Of a DNA stretch of 36,025 nt, positions 1 to 9,148 are shown one piece after another. The translations under genes were made by a program, and so were the position numbers. The stretch comes from Candidatus Cloacimonadota bacterium (GTDB lineage Bacteria; Cloacimonadota; Cloacimonadia; Cloacimonadales; TCS61). The stretch covers positions 1 through 36,025 of the forward strand of contig JAFGRJ010000022.1 in the NCBI GenBank assembly GCA_016935235.1, written 5' to 3'. Numbering within the stretch: the stretch's first letter is position 1; every line of letters begins with the position of its first letter. The notes below the pieces were generated by a model. It had not been told where the DNA came from and searched no databases. It saw only the letters and a program-made list of their open reading frames with translations.

Positions 1-462
1 AGGACGCTGTTTGATATTTTTGCCGGAGCAGGCAGAAAAGCTGCCATAGTGGCAGTAGAAAATTCCAGTATTGACCTTATATTTCGGGGAAGAAATATTT
101 CTTATTACAGCGAAAAATATGACAGTGAGGTATCATCACGGGTTATAAAATTGCTGAAATTGGATTTGTATGATCTGATCGTGGTTTATAATCAGGAATA
201 TGATGATGCTATCCATCGAACCACTCCCTACAGCAGGCTGGCTCTCCGAGCAGCAGGCAGACATTACAGGACTTTTCGAATGCTGGACCGGATAGTGAAC
301 AGGTGCTGGAAAGATCATGACCGATTGTTGCTTTTCGCTCCCGATCATGGGGTTCACCTGAACACGGAAACCGGTAGGGGAGATCACGGACTCGACATCC
401 CCGCAGATATGGAACTTATCCATTTCTGGAAATTTGGCAAAGGAAGGAGGAACTGGATATGA
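1..462 (+). CDS. Alkaline phosphatase/phosphodiesterase-superfamily protein, C-terminal part (5' truncated by window edge)
   Basis: Frame 1 is open from base 1 (RTLFDIFAGAGRKAAIVAVENSS...); C-terminal metal-ligand-like motif LLLFAPDHGVH...GRGDHGLDIPADMELIHFW. Confidence 0.6.
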   Translation, partial: RTLFDIFAGAGRKAAIVAVENSSIDLIFRGRNISYYSEKYDSEVSSRVIKLLKLDLYDLIVVYNQEYDDAIHRTTPYSRLALRAAGRHYRTFRMLDRIVNRCWKDHDRLLLFAPDHGVHLNTETGRGDHGLDIPADMELIHFWKFGKGRRNWI

Positions 463-1595
463 AAAATATTATCGTCCTGGGATGCGGCATGGTGGGAAGG
501 GCAATAGCTCTAGATCTCTCGCTCAGTAATAGTATAATAGGTGTTGACGTTTCCCCGGAAAATCTCATTCGCTTGGCAGGGGTAAGCAATATCCGGACAG
601 TACGGGCAGATCTCTCCCGGGATACTGAGATCAGCAGGCTGATCAGTGGCAGCGATCTGGTGATCAATGCCCTGCCGGGCCACCTGGGATTTGCTGTTTT
701 GCGCCAGGTTATTGGTAGTAATAAAGACATCATTGATATATCCTTCTTTTCCGAAGATCCTTTTCAACTGGATGGATTAGCCAGGGAAAAGGGAGTCACC
801 GCTATTGTGGACTGCGGTGTTGCACCGGGGATGAGCAATATGATTCTGGGTTATCACCATAAGAGAATGAAGATAACTTCATTTCATTGCCTGGTGGGAG
901 GATTGCCCGTGGATAGATCCTGGCCCTATCAATATAAAGCCCCCTTTTCACCTGTAGATGTTCTGGAAGAATACCTGCGCCCGGCCCGGTTTAAGATCAA
1001 TGGTAAAATGATTATTAAACCCGCTCTTTCCGACTCTGAACTGGTGGAACTGGAAAATGTGGGAACACTGGAAGCCTTCAATACTGACGGATTACGCAGC
1101 CTGCTGTGTACAGTTGATATTCCGGAGATGATAGAAAAAACCCTGCGTTATCCCGGTCATATCGAATATATCAAGGTTCTGCGGGATAGCGGATTTCTTT
1201 CTTCCGAACCTGTAAATATCAGGGGCAACCTGGTCAGACCGATAGATCTTACCGCTAGTCTGCTCTTTCCCCTCTGGCAGTTGGAAGATAATGAGAGAGA
1301 ATTCACTGTGATGCAGATAAATATCAGGGGCTATGAAAATGGTGATAATGTGGAGTATCAATATGACCTGCTGGACAGGTATGATGCTGCCAGCGGAATT
1401 ACTTCCATGGCCCGTACCACCGGTTATACCTGTACGGCCGTGGCAGATCTTCTCCTGCGGCATGTTTATTCCCGTAAAGGCATATCACCTCCTGAATTTA
1501 TCGGTTTTCAGGAAGGCTGTCTGGAACAGGTGCTGGCTTATCAGGAAAAAAAGAATATAACTTATAATGTAACCAGAAAAGGGAGTAAATGTTGA
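459..1595 (+). CDS. Saccharopine dehydrogenase-like NAD(P)-binding oxidoreductase (lysine 6-dehydrogenase-like)
   Basis: N-terminal Rossmann motif VLGCGMVGRAIALDLS; AIVDCGVAPGMSNMILGYH and GGLPVDRSWPYQYKAPFSP motifs typical of the family. Confidence 0.85.
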   Translation: MKNIIVLGCGMVGRAIALDLSLSNSIIGVDVSPENLIRLAGVSNIRTVRADLSRDTEISRLISGSDLVINALPGHLGFAVLRQVIGSNKDIIDISFFSEDPFQLDGLAREKGVTAIVDCGVAPGMSNMILGYHHKRMKITSFHCLVGGLPVDRSWPYQYKAPFSPVDVLEEYLRPARFKINGKMIIKPALSDSELVELENVGTLEAFNTDGLRSLLCTVDIPEMIEKTLRYPGHIEYIKVLRDSGFLSSEPVNIRGNLVRPIDLTASLLFPLWQLEDNEREFTVMQINIRGYENGDNVEYQYDLLDRYDAASGITSMARTTGYTCTAVADLLLRHVYSRKGISPPEFIGFQEGCLEQVLAYQEKKNITYNVTRKGSKC

Positions 1596-2017
1596 AACCA
1601 CAATTTTTTGCTCTTTTAACTGCTGTTGCCTGGGGAGTGGGTGGTTTTTTTGAGAAGAAGGGAATGCATCTGGGTAACCTTTCACCTCAGGTTGGCATAA
1701 CGATCCGAACGGCGGTAGCCTTGATCATATTGGCGATTATCAGCTATCCCCGTTGGAAGAGCTTGTCTCAGGCTGGTACCGGTTCGCTTCTCTATATGAT
1801 AATAGGTGGCGGTATAGTGGCAGGCGCACTGGGAATGTTATGTTTCTATGTTGCTATCCGGGGAGCTGCCCTGAGCAGAGTGATGCCGATCGCCTTTACT
1901 TCACCTTTGTTCGGAGCTCTGATGGGCATTATTTTTGCCGGTGAACAGGTTACGAGCAGGGGCATTGTCGGGATCATTATGTCGGTTGGTGGGATTATAC
2001 TCTTGACCTGTGGTTAA
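1589..2017 (+). CDS. Half-size EamA/DMT-family membrane protein (142 aa)
   Basis: Hydrophobic ORF with EamA-like motifs (AWGVGGFFEKKG; ALSRVMPIAFTSPLFGALMGIIFAGEQVT); overlaps upstream gene by 7 nt. Confidence 0.8.
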   Translation: MLKPQFFALLTAVAWGVGGFFEKKGMHLGNLSPQVGITIRTAVALIILAIISYPRWKSLSQAGTGSLLYMIIGGGIVAGALGMLCFYVAIRGAALSRVMPIAFTSPLFGALMGIIFAGEQVTSRGIVGIIMSVGGIILLTCG

Positions 2018-2100
2018 TTGCTGCTGTAATGGGAAACAGTAGTCACCCAGGCTGTAGCGAGCACTGGAACACTAACTCTCCAGGAAATTGTTCTTTATTC

Positions 2101-2129
2101 TTGACACGGTATTTTATAGGATATATTTA
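2101..2129 (+). promoter_or_regulatory. Putative sigma70-like promoter upstream of the GWxTD gene
   Basis: TTGACA (2101-2106), 17 nt, TATTTA (2124-2129); alternative TATATT at 2122. Confidence 0.4.
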
Positions 2130-2351
2130 ATAAATTGCTTTTCTGAATTATTGCATTGACGAGACAGGAGGGTGCTCTAATTTTGTTTTGTCTGGGTGTA
2201 ACAGGTTTAAGTGCTGGTCTCGGAAGCAGGTGACCAGTTCTCATAACTCTCGGCAGTAAATTTCCGTTGAGCCGGATGTTGCATCCTGCAGGGCTTTACT
2301 GCAGTTATAGGTAATATTATAAATGACGTTAAATAATACTGGTGGGGTAAC

Positions 2352-2963
2352 ATGAAAACAATCTACATTACTTTAATTTCTGTTTTACTTCTCGGCAATC
2401 TTACCGCAGTGGAAGGAACCATCGTCATGCAGGAACAAAAACCTGACAGTACACTCTATCCGGTACGTGTGTTTGATGATATTGAATCCGATTATATGGT
2501 GGCCAGGATTTTCTTCTCCAATAAACAAAAGAAGAATTATAAGAAGCTGGATGATGAGGGGAAAAGGGATTTTCTTGACGAGTTCTGGGCTGATAATGAC
2601 CTCAATCCGGTAACGGAGAACAACGAGTTCATTGAAGTACTGGCTGACAGAATTAACTACTGCAATACCTTCTTCTCTCACTTCAAGGATGGATGGACCA
2701 CCGACCGGGGTCGAATATATATCAAATATGGACCACCCTATGAAAAGTACAAGGACAAGACTGAAATCTACAGCAAATACGGTACAAAGGATTTTGAGAT
2801 CTGGAAATACAGATTGGATCATTACATGACCTTTATTTTTATCGATATCCAGACTCATGGTGATTACCGCCTGATCTTCAGTGATGGTGATGACTCCGAA
2901 AGCTCATTACCTGACTGGCGGGATTACCTGGGTGATAATTTCGATGATAACCTGCTGTATTGA
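2352..2963 (+). CDS. GWxTD domain-containing protein
   Basis: Signal-like N-terminus and DGWTTDRGRIYIKYGPPYE motif. Confidence 0.88.
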   Translation: MKTIYITLISVLLLGNLTAVEGTIVMQEQKPDSTLYPVRVFDDIESDYMVARIFFSNKQKKNYKKLDDEGKRDFLDEFWADNDLNPVTENNEFIEVLADRINYCNTFFSHFKDGWTTDRGRIYIKYGPPYEKYKDKTEIYSKYGTKDFEIWKYRLDHYMTFIFIDIQTHGDYRLIFSDGDDSESSLPDWRDYLGDNFDDNLLY

Positions 2964-3010
2964 TATAGGATTCTTGATCTAAATATTAATAGCAATTTCA
3001 TGGAGGAAAT

Positions 3011-3622
3011 ATGAACAAAAAACTGTTGGTCGGATGCTTGATCATTATTGCAGCAATAGTAATTATAGCGATTATTCTCTATCTGTATGGGGTGCGTGTC
3101 TATAACGGTATGGTAAAACTCGACGAAGGTGTTAAGGAAAAATGGAGCCAGGTGGAAAATGTTTATCAGCGACGCTTTGATCTTATTCCCAACCTGGTGG
3201 AGACAGTTAAGGGTTATGCAAAATTTGAACAGGAAACCTTTACCATGGTAACGGAAGCCCGGGCCAAAGCAGGTGGTACATTTAACATTTCAGAAGAGGT
3301 ACTTAATAATCCAGAGACCTTTGCCAAATTTCAGGAGGCTCAGAACTCCCTGGGAGGTGCCCTGCAGAGACTTCTCGTAGTAATGGAGCGCTATCCGGAA
3401 TTGAAAGCCAATCAGAATTTTCTTTCCCTGCAGGATCAGCTGGAGGGAACGGAAAACAGGATCACCGTGGAAAGGAAAAGATTCAACGAAGCCGCCCGTG
3501 AATTTAATACTTTCATTAAACAATTCCCCCGTATGATCCTTGCCAGTCTCTTCGGATTCCGGGAGAGACCTTATTTTACAGCAGCAGAGGGAACAGAAAC
3601 CGCGCCCCGCGTGGAATTCTGA
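3011..3622 (+). CDS. LemA family protein
   Basis: N-terminal TM then YNGMVKLDEGVKEKWSQVENVYQRRFDLIPNLVETVKGYA. Confidence 0.95.
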   Translation: MNKKLLVGCLIIIAAIVIIAIILYLYGVRVYNGMVKLDEGVKEKWSQVENVYQRRFDLIPNLVETVKGYAKFEQETFTMVTEARAKAGGTFNISEEVLNNPETFAKFQEAQNSLGGALQRLLVVMERYPELKANQNFLSLQDQLEGTENRITVERKRFNEAAREFNTFIKQFPRMILASLFGFRERPYFTAAEGTETAPRVEF

Positions 3623-3661
3623 TCATGATATTTCCAGGATGATATCAGGGGATAAAGCATT

Positions 3662-4336
3662 ATGCCCAATATAAGATTGAGTGATGCCGAAAAGAATCAG
3701 ATAGCTGATGCAGTTGCAGAAGCGGAGAAAAAAACTTCCGGGGAAATAGTTACTGCCGTTATCAGCCAGAGTTATGATTATGCTCTTTATGAGCTGATAT
3801 ACGCTATTGTCTGCGGCTTTGTCTATTTCGTTGTCGTCATGTTCTTCAGCGGTAATATCCAGACCTGGCTGGAAAATACCTTCTGGGATTATAATATCCA
3901 GTACCTGCTGGCATTTTACGGTTTTACGACTTTCCTGATTATCGCCGTCTTCTATTTCCTCTTCAATCTTCCTTTTTTAGATCGCCTCATCATTCCTCAG
4001 CGGGTCAAGGCAGGTAAAGTTAAAGAAAGAGCCCTGCGTTATTTCATGGAATCTGGGGTCTACAACACTCGCGATAGGACCGGGATTCTGATTTTCATCT
4101 CCCTGCTGGAGAAAAAAGTAGAACTCGTGGCTGACAGTGGGATCGATGCCAGGATAGAACCCGGTCAATGGCAACAGGTGGTTGATAATGTAATTGCGGG
4201 AATAAAAGGGGATAATTTTGCCGGAAGCTTGATAGAAGCTGTTAATGCATGCGGAAATATACTGCAACGTCATTTTCCCATCAGAAGTGATGACAGCAAT
4301 GAACTGAAGAATGATCTCACTATCCTGGAGGAATAG
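3662..4336 (+). CDS. TPM domain-containing membrane protein
   Basis: IADAVAEAEKKTSGEIVTAV and GILIFISLLEKKVELVADSGIDARIEPGQWQQVVDNV; two hydrophobic segments; next to lemA. Confidence 0.85.
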   Translation: MPNIRLSDAEKNQIADAVAEAEKKTSGEIVTAVISQSYDYALYELIYAIVCGFVYFVVVMFFSGNIQTWLENTFWDYNIQYLLAFYGFTTFLIIAVFYFLFNLPFLDRLIIPQRVKAGKVKERALRYFMESGVYNTRDRTGILIFISLLEKKVELVADSGIDARIEPGQWQQVVDNVIAGIKGDNFAGSLIEAVNACGNILQRHFPIRSDDSNELKNDLTILEE

Positions 4337-4337
4337 A

Positions 4338-5078
4338 ATGAAACGATGGCTGATCCTGATATTATTGCAGTCGTATTTCATCCTGAGCCTGGCTTTATCT
4401 GTACCACAGCTCGCTGGTCGGATCAACGATTATGCCGGGATTCTAACCTCCGATCAGGAGCAGGAACTGGAACTGATGATCCGGGAAATGGAATCTAAAA
4501 CTTCTTCCCAGGTGGTTCTGCTGACCATAACCTCCTTGGAAGATGAAGTATTGGAAGATTATTCTCTGCGCGTGGCAGAAACCTGGCAGATAGGTCAGAA
4601 AGAATATGATAATGGCGTTCTTCTATTGATTGCCCTGAAGGAAAAGAAAATCCGCCTGGAAGTTGGTTATGGCCTTGAATCCATAATCACCGATGCCAAG
4701 AGTGGTTATATTATAAGAAATCTGATAGTTCCCGGTTTCCGGGAAGGGAATTATTATGGAGGAATCTCCAGTGGTTTGACTGCAATTACCGGATTGATAA
4801 CAGCAGAGTTCGAGATTTCACCTGAGGAACTTGCTCGTTTCCAGCAGCAGGAGAAAAAAAGCAGAGGGATTCAGATACCGGTTGGTTTCATCTTTTTTCT
4901 GCTCATGATCATTTTTGGCGGACTGGGAAGAAGAAAAAAAGGCGGACTGTTACCCCTCCTCTTCCTGGGCACTGCGCTGGGAAGAAGCAGTGGCAGAAGC
5001 AGTGGCTTCGGGGGATTCGGTGGTTTTTCCGGAGGAGGTGGCAGCTTCGGTGGTGGTGGCGCCTCTGGTGGCTGGTAA
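4338..5078 (+). CDS. TPM domain-containing protein, YgcG family, Gly/Ser-rich tail
   Basis: RINDYAGILTSDQEQELELMIREMESKTSSQVVLLTI...GVLLLIALKEKKIRLEVGYGLE; ends SGFGGFGGFSGGGGSFGGGGASGGW. ATG at 4338 chosen over ORF-track 4311. Confidence 0.92.
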   Translation: MKRWLILILLQSYFILSLALSVPQLAGRINDYAGILTSDQEQELELMIREMESKTSSQVVLLTITSLEDEVLEDYSLRVAETWQIGQKEYDNGVLLLIALKEKKIRLEVGYGLESIITDAKSGYIIRNLIVPGFREGNYYGGISSGLTAITGLITAEFEISPEELARFQQQEKKSRGIQIPVGFIFFLLMIIFGGLGRRKKGGLLPLLFLGTALGRSSGRSSGFGGFGGFSGGGGSFGGGGASGGW

Positions 5079-5208
5079 GATCTGATAAACAGGAAGCAGG
5101 GCAAATAATCCCTCACCGGTCCTTATCCTCCAAATATGGATGACCAGTTGTCTTCTCAACTGCGTGAAACAGTATGACAGAATTTCGCCTGGTTTTATAA
5201 AAACAACA

Positions 5209-6576
5209 TTATTTCCAGAATTGAATTAACAGGTCACCAATATCGGTATTGTCCAGATATTCTCCATAACAGGGATCTGTTTTCACGGCTCTGCGAGAAA
5301 GAAATTCTGCGCCCTGACCCTTGGCAAATAGCGGCACCAGCATGTTAGTATGACTTCCGCTATGCCACTCATGAACCGGAATCCTGCCCCTGCCCTCACC
5401 TTTTATGCTGTTCACTGTGGAATTTCCTGGCTCTCCCGAATCTGGCCCGGTAAGATAACCGCATTCATGATCCGCTGTGACAATGAGCAGGGTTTCTTCC
5501 CAGGAGCTGTTTTTTTCTATCCAAGCAATCACAGCTTCCACTGCCAGGTTGAAGTCGATCTCTTCCTCTATGAGGCGACAGGTGTTGTTGTGGTGACACG
5601 CTTTGTCAACAGCTCCACCTTCGATCATCAGAAAAAATCCTTTTTCATTGAAAGATAAAACCTGAAGAGCGATATTGCTCATTTCTGCCAGAGTGGGCAC
5701 ATTCTCATTCAATGGTACATCAAAAGGATGTCTGGATTCACCGAGCCTGCTGTATTGCAGGGTATTGTATATCAGGGGTATCCCCAGCAGTCTCTTTGGT
5801 ATGCTGTCCCGGCAGCAATAGAGGAACTCTTCCCTGGTTTCGATTAAAAACCAGGGATCGGGGATCCCGTCATGGTCAGCATCAGCTAATGCCGTGTCCC
5901 AGGTCCCGTCTCCATCAAGATCTAACTCTGTGCTTCCTTGCCTCATACCATGCCAGACAGCTTCCCCGCCAACATATTTAAACGATCTGGCTGTCTCCCG
6001 CTTTATACCGTCATTATCATACCAGGGATGGCCACAACCCATAATTACGTCGACTGAACTCTTCACCAGCATCTGCAGGGCTATGTCTTCATAGTCATAC
6101 CTGTTGCTGTGATGAACGATGAAGGCAGCAGGAGTGGCACTGGTAAAATGCACAGAGGTCACCACTCCCGTTGATTTCTTGCAGTTTTCTGCCACTTCTG
6201 TGATGTTCAGAAAATCCATGCCTTCCGGGCTCTTCCCCAAGAAACCGTTCCTGGTCTTGTAACCGGTAGCCAGTGCAGTTGCCGCCGCTGCAGAATCTGT
6301 CCAGTATTCCTCTGCGGCATGAAAATCAGACCAGATTCGAGCGGGATCATAACCGGGTGTATCTGCCGGATAGGTGCTTACCGCCAGCCGTACGGGGAAA
6401 GACTCATAACTCTGACTGCCTGTGAAACCATGCTGATAAAGGTCTGTGATCTCAATCTGGTTGTAGCCACAACCGTCACTTATCATGAGAATTATATTGC
6501 GGGGAGATTTTACATTCTGGCAGTATAGGCATCCTGCTGTAGATAATAACAGGAAAAGCAGTATTTTTCTTATCAT
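5209..6576 (-). CDS. Alkaline phosphatase (PhoA-like), putative secreted/lipoprotein
   Basis: NIILMISDGCGYNQ, TDSAAAATALATGYKTRNG (nucleophile Ser region), MIEGGAVDKACHHN, VTADHECGYL; start MIRKILLFLLLSTAGC at 6576. Confidence 0.92.
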   Translation of the reverse strand: MIRKILLFLLLSTAGCLYCQNVKSPRNIILMISDGCGYNQIEITDLYQHGFTGSQSYESFPVRLAVSTYPADTPGYDPARIWSDFHAAEEYWTDSAAAATALATGYKTRNGFLGKSPEGMDFLNITEVAENCKKSTGVVTSVHFTSATPAAFIVHHSNRYDYEDIALQMLVKSSVDVIMGCGHPWYDNDGIKRETARSFKYVGGEAVWHGMRQGSTELDLDGDGTWDTALADADHDGIPDPWFLIETREEFLYCCRDSIPKRLLGIPLIYNTLQYSRLGESRHPFDVPLNENVPTLAEMSNIALQVLSFNEKGFFLMIEGGAVDKACHHNNTCRLIEEEIDFNLAVEAVIAWIEKNSSWEETLLIVTADHECGYLTGPDSGEPGNSTVNSIKGEGRGRIPVHEWHSGSHTNMLVPLFAKGQGAEFLSRRAVKTDPCYGEYLDNTDIGDLLIQFWK

Positions 6577-6598
6577 GACGCGTACAACTTTCTTTATG

Positions 6599-7426
6599 TT
6601 ACTTATACAAATTACGGACACTGCTGGCAACGTATATTATGGTCATCAGGTACTTGTAGAGAAGGATCATGCTGTCTGCTTCGAATTCAATTTCCCTGCT
6701 TCCCCGTGCCTGTATACCAGGAATGTTCTGGACTGCATAGGCAATGTTGGAATCGATCAGGATTATACGGCAGAGGTAACTTTCTTCCTGCGGGAACAGA
6801 AATCCTTTCTGTTCTCCCAGCCTTTCTCCCGATTCTTCCAGCTCTGCCATGGTTATGGCATAAGGTTTCATCCTGGCAGCGTAACGACCAATAGCAGTTT
6901 TGGCGACCAGGAATTCTATTCCGGAGGAAATACTCTTTTTCATCCATTCTGCTCCTTTGTCGTCAGTATAAACGAAAAGCAGGGGAACCTGATAATGTGA
7001 TGCCAGCATGGCGTTTATGGAGGCCTCATCTACTTCCCGATCATTGATCCTTATCTGGAAGATTGAAGCAGAGGAATAAGTGTGGTCCATATTGCCAGGC
7101 TGCCCGGCAGGAGCATGGTATCCAAATAATATCAATCCGTTGTAACTGGCGTCTATCCCTTCCATCATATAGAAGTGCCGGGGATAACCCTTGACCAGGG
7201 AGACATTGCCAATTAGCCTCTCCCAGTACAGGTTGTTACCCAGATGGTGAGAATCCACAATAGTGAATGCAGCTTCCGGTTCGGACCGGAAAACACCGCG
7301 TAAAAAAGCGTTCAACTGATCTGTAGCCAGTTCCCGGCAGCGTTCGTTGTCCAGGGTCTCCTGCCAGTTCGTTATTCCCGCCAGTCCTTCATAATCGAAA
7401 GAAATAAAATACTTTTTTGATTTCAT
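6599..7426 (-). CDS. M55 family D-aminopeptidase (DppA-like)
   Basis: SFDYEGLAGI (DxE), VDSHHLGNNL, GLILFGYHAPAG, REVDEASINAML; start at 7426 (MKSKKYFISFDYEG). Confidence 0.92.
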   Translation of the reverse strand: MKSKKYFISFDYEGLAGITNWQETLDNERCRELATDQLNAFLRGVFRSEPEAAFTIVDSHHLGNNLYWERLIGNVSLVKGYPRHFYMMEGIDASYNGLILFGYHAPAGQPGNMDHTYSSASIFQIRINDREVDEASINAMLASHYQVPLLFVYTDDKGAEWMKKSISSGIEFLVAKTAIGRYAARMKPYAITMAELEESGERLGEQKGFLFPQEESYLCRIILIDSNIAYAVQNIPGIQARGSREIEFEADSMILLYKYLMTIIYVASSVRNLYK

Positions 7427-7573
7427 GATCATCACCCTCTTCAGACATTTATCCTTAACAGAGAGCAAATAAGTAAAGTGATATTTTTTAAAAAAATGAA
7501 AATGTTCCCATTAATTAGAGATAATGAGTCTGCATTATCGGGATTTCAGGTCAGCTGGATTTCATTTGTTTTC

Positions 7574-7595
7574 TGATCACAATATTTTGATCACA
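7574..7595. repeat. Direct repeat TGATCACA-n6-TGATCACA in divergent intergenic region
   Basis: TGATCACA at 7574-7581 and 7588-7595; each contains palindrome TGATCA. Confidence 0.6.
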
Positions 7596-7720
7596 TTAGA
7601 TTTGAGAGCCTGGTTTAAAGAGGTCCAGGATGGGATTTAATGAATTGTCACTGTATATTTAGAAATATCATTCAGTATGAATCTTGGAAATATGTTGACA
7701 AAAAAGCAGGGGAGGTGATT

Positions 7721-7738
7721 TTACCGACCGGTAGGTAA
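7721..7738. promoter_or_regulatory. Near-palindromic TetR-type operator
   Basis: TTACCGACCGGTAGGTAA (16/18 symmetric), immediately before the tetR-family start at 7743. Confidence 0.65.
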
Positions 7739-7742
7739 GATA

Positions 7743-8351
7743 ATGAAGGGTGAAGATACCAAGACAAAAATCATTGTTACTGCAATGCAACTGGCTTTCA
7801 GCAATGGATATGATTATGTCTCCATGAAAATGATCGCTGATGCGGTGAACATTTCCAAGGCTGGTCTATACCATCATTTCACGAATAAAAAGGATTTATT
7901 CAAACAGGCGATAGATTATTTTCTTCAATCTATGGCGGATGCAAGCAGGGAAAAATTTGGTAAGGTAACCAGCATTGAAGAGTTTCTCCGCGTATTCTTC
8001 CTCAATTTCCGTCAGATCAGACGTGAATTTGAAAAAAGATTCTTCAGTGGTAAGGAGAAACCGGTCTATACATTTCTGGAAATACTCACCAGTGCCAGCA
8101 GGGCCGATGTTTCGATTAAACACCATATGGCCGGTGCTTATAGCATGACCCGGGAAAACATTACCCGTTTGCTGAGGTTGGGTGTGGAACAGGGTGAGAT
8201 AAGAGATGATCTTGATCTTGATATTGTTGCCATCGCGGTGGTCGCTCTTTTTGAAGGTTTGTCTCTGCAATGCCTTTTTGATATGGAAATGGATACAGAA
8301 ATGCTCAGCGGGAGGATTTTTGATAACCTCTGGAAAATGCTGACCAGCTGA
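7743..8351 (+). CDS. TetR/AcrR family transcriptional regulator
   Basis: N-terminal HTH: TKIIVTAMQLAFSNGYDYVSMKMIADAVNISKAGLYHHFTNKKDLF. Confidence 0.95.
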   Translation: MKGEDTKTKIIVTAMQLAFSNGYDYVSMKMIADAVNISKAGLYHHFTNKKDLFKQAIDYFLQSMADASREKFGKVTSIEEFLRVFFLNFRQIRREFEKRFFSGKEKPVYTFLEILTSASRADVSIKHHMAGAYSMTRENITRLLRLGVEQGEIRDDLDLDIVAIAVVALFEGLSLQCLFDMEMDTEMLSGRIFDNLWKMLTS

Positions 8352-8401
8352 CTCTTTTGCAGATCATACTTGATTGATTGTAAGTAATAAAGGAGGAGAT
8401 A

Positions 8402-9121
8402 ATGAAAAAAGGTGTGAAATTCATACTGGTACTGGTGATTGCCCTGCTCGTTTATTGGGTAAGCATCAGCTGGGTTCCCGGTATCCCTTTTCTTAAGCAT
8501 TTATCGGACAGGGTGGCATGGATCAGCCCCTCTCTCTGGGTACAGGCAACCCTGCTGCTTTGCTCGATCATTCTTATTCTGATTTTCGGCAGAGGTAAAT
8601 TCGCTTCCTACGGCTTCCGGGGGACAGGTTTGATAAACATTATTAAACCTTTCTTCATTGCTTTTCTTTTTGCATTTGTCCTGTTTATCCTGAACATGAT
8701 TCATATCCGTGTTACGGGACCACCGCAGGGCAGTGGAAAAGGACCCTTGTCGGGTGATCTCATCAAGGATATAGTTTATATCTGGATTATCGCCAGTATG
8801 GTGGAGGAGATATTCTTCCGTGGTTTCGTGGTCACTTTCCTCCAGGATCTGAAGAAACAGGGGATCAGACTGGGCAGAATCCTTCTGAGCGTGCCAGTAT
8901 TAGTGGCAGCCCTCCTGTTCAGTCTTATGCATTTGTGTCTGTGGGATATCATGCCCCACCGGATAGTCTATTTCATACTTATAAATACATTTTTCCTGGG
9001 GTTGATCGCCGGGTACTGGCGGGAAAAAACAGGGAGTCTGATACCGGCTTACGTTGTTCACCTCATCTTTAACGTTGTTGGCATGATAATTCCACGATTA
9101 TTGATTGCTCTTGTTAGTTAG
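8402..9121 (+). CDS. CPBP family intramembrane glutamic endopeptidase
   Basis: ASMVEEIFFRGFVVTFLQ, LLFSLMHL, HLIFNVVGM motifs; multiple TM segments. Confidence 0.92.
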   Translation: MKKGVKFILVLVIALLVYWVSISWVPGIPFLKHLSDRVAWISPSLWVQATLLLCSIILILIFGRGKFASYGFRGTGLINIIKPFFIAFLFAFVLFILNMIHIRVTGPPQGSGKGPLSGDLIKDIVYIWIIASMVEEIFFRGFVVTFLQDLKKQGIRLGRILLSVPVLVAALLFSLMHLCLWDIMPHRIVYFILINTFFLGLIAGYWREKTGSLIPAYVVHLIFNVVGMIIPRLLIALVS

Positions 9122-9148
9122 ATAGTTTACCTTTAATAATCGGTATCA

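Noticed and set aside
4871-5159. Pro-rich minus-strand ORFs
   Set aside because: Complement of the Gly/Ser-rich YgcG tail; low-complexity artefact
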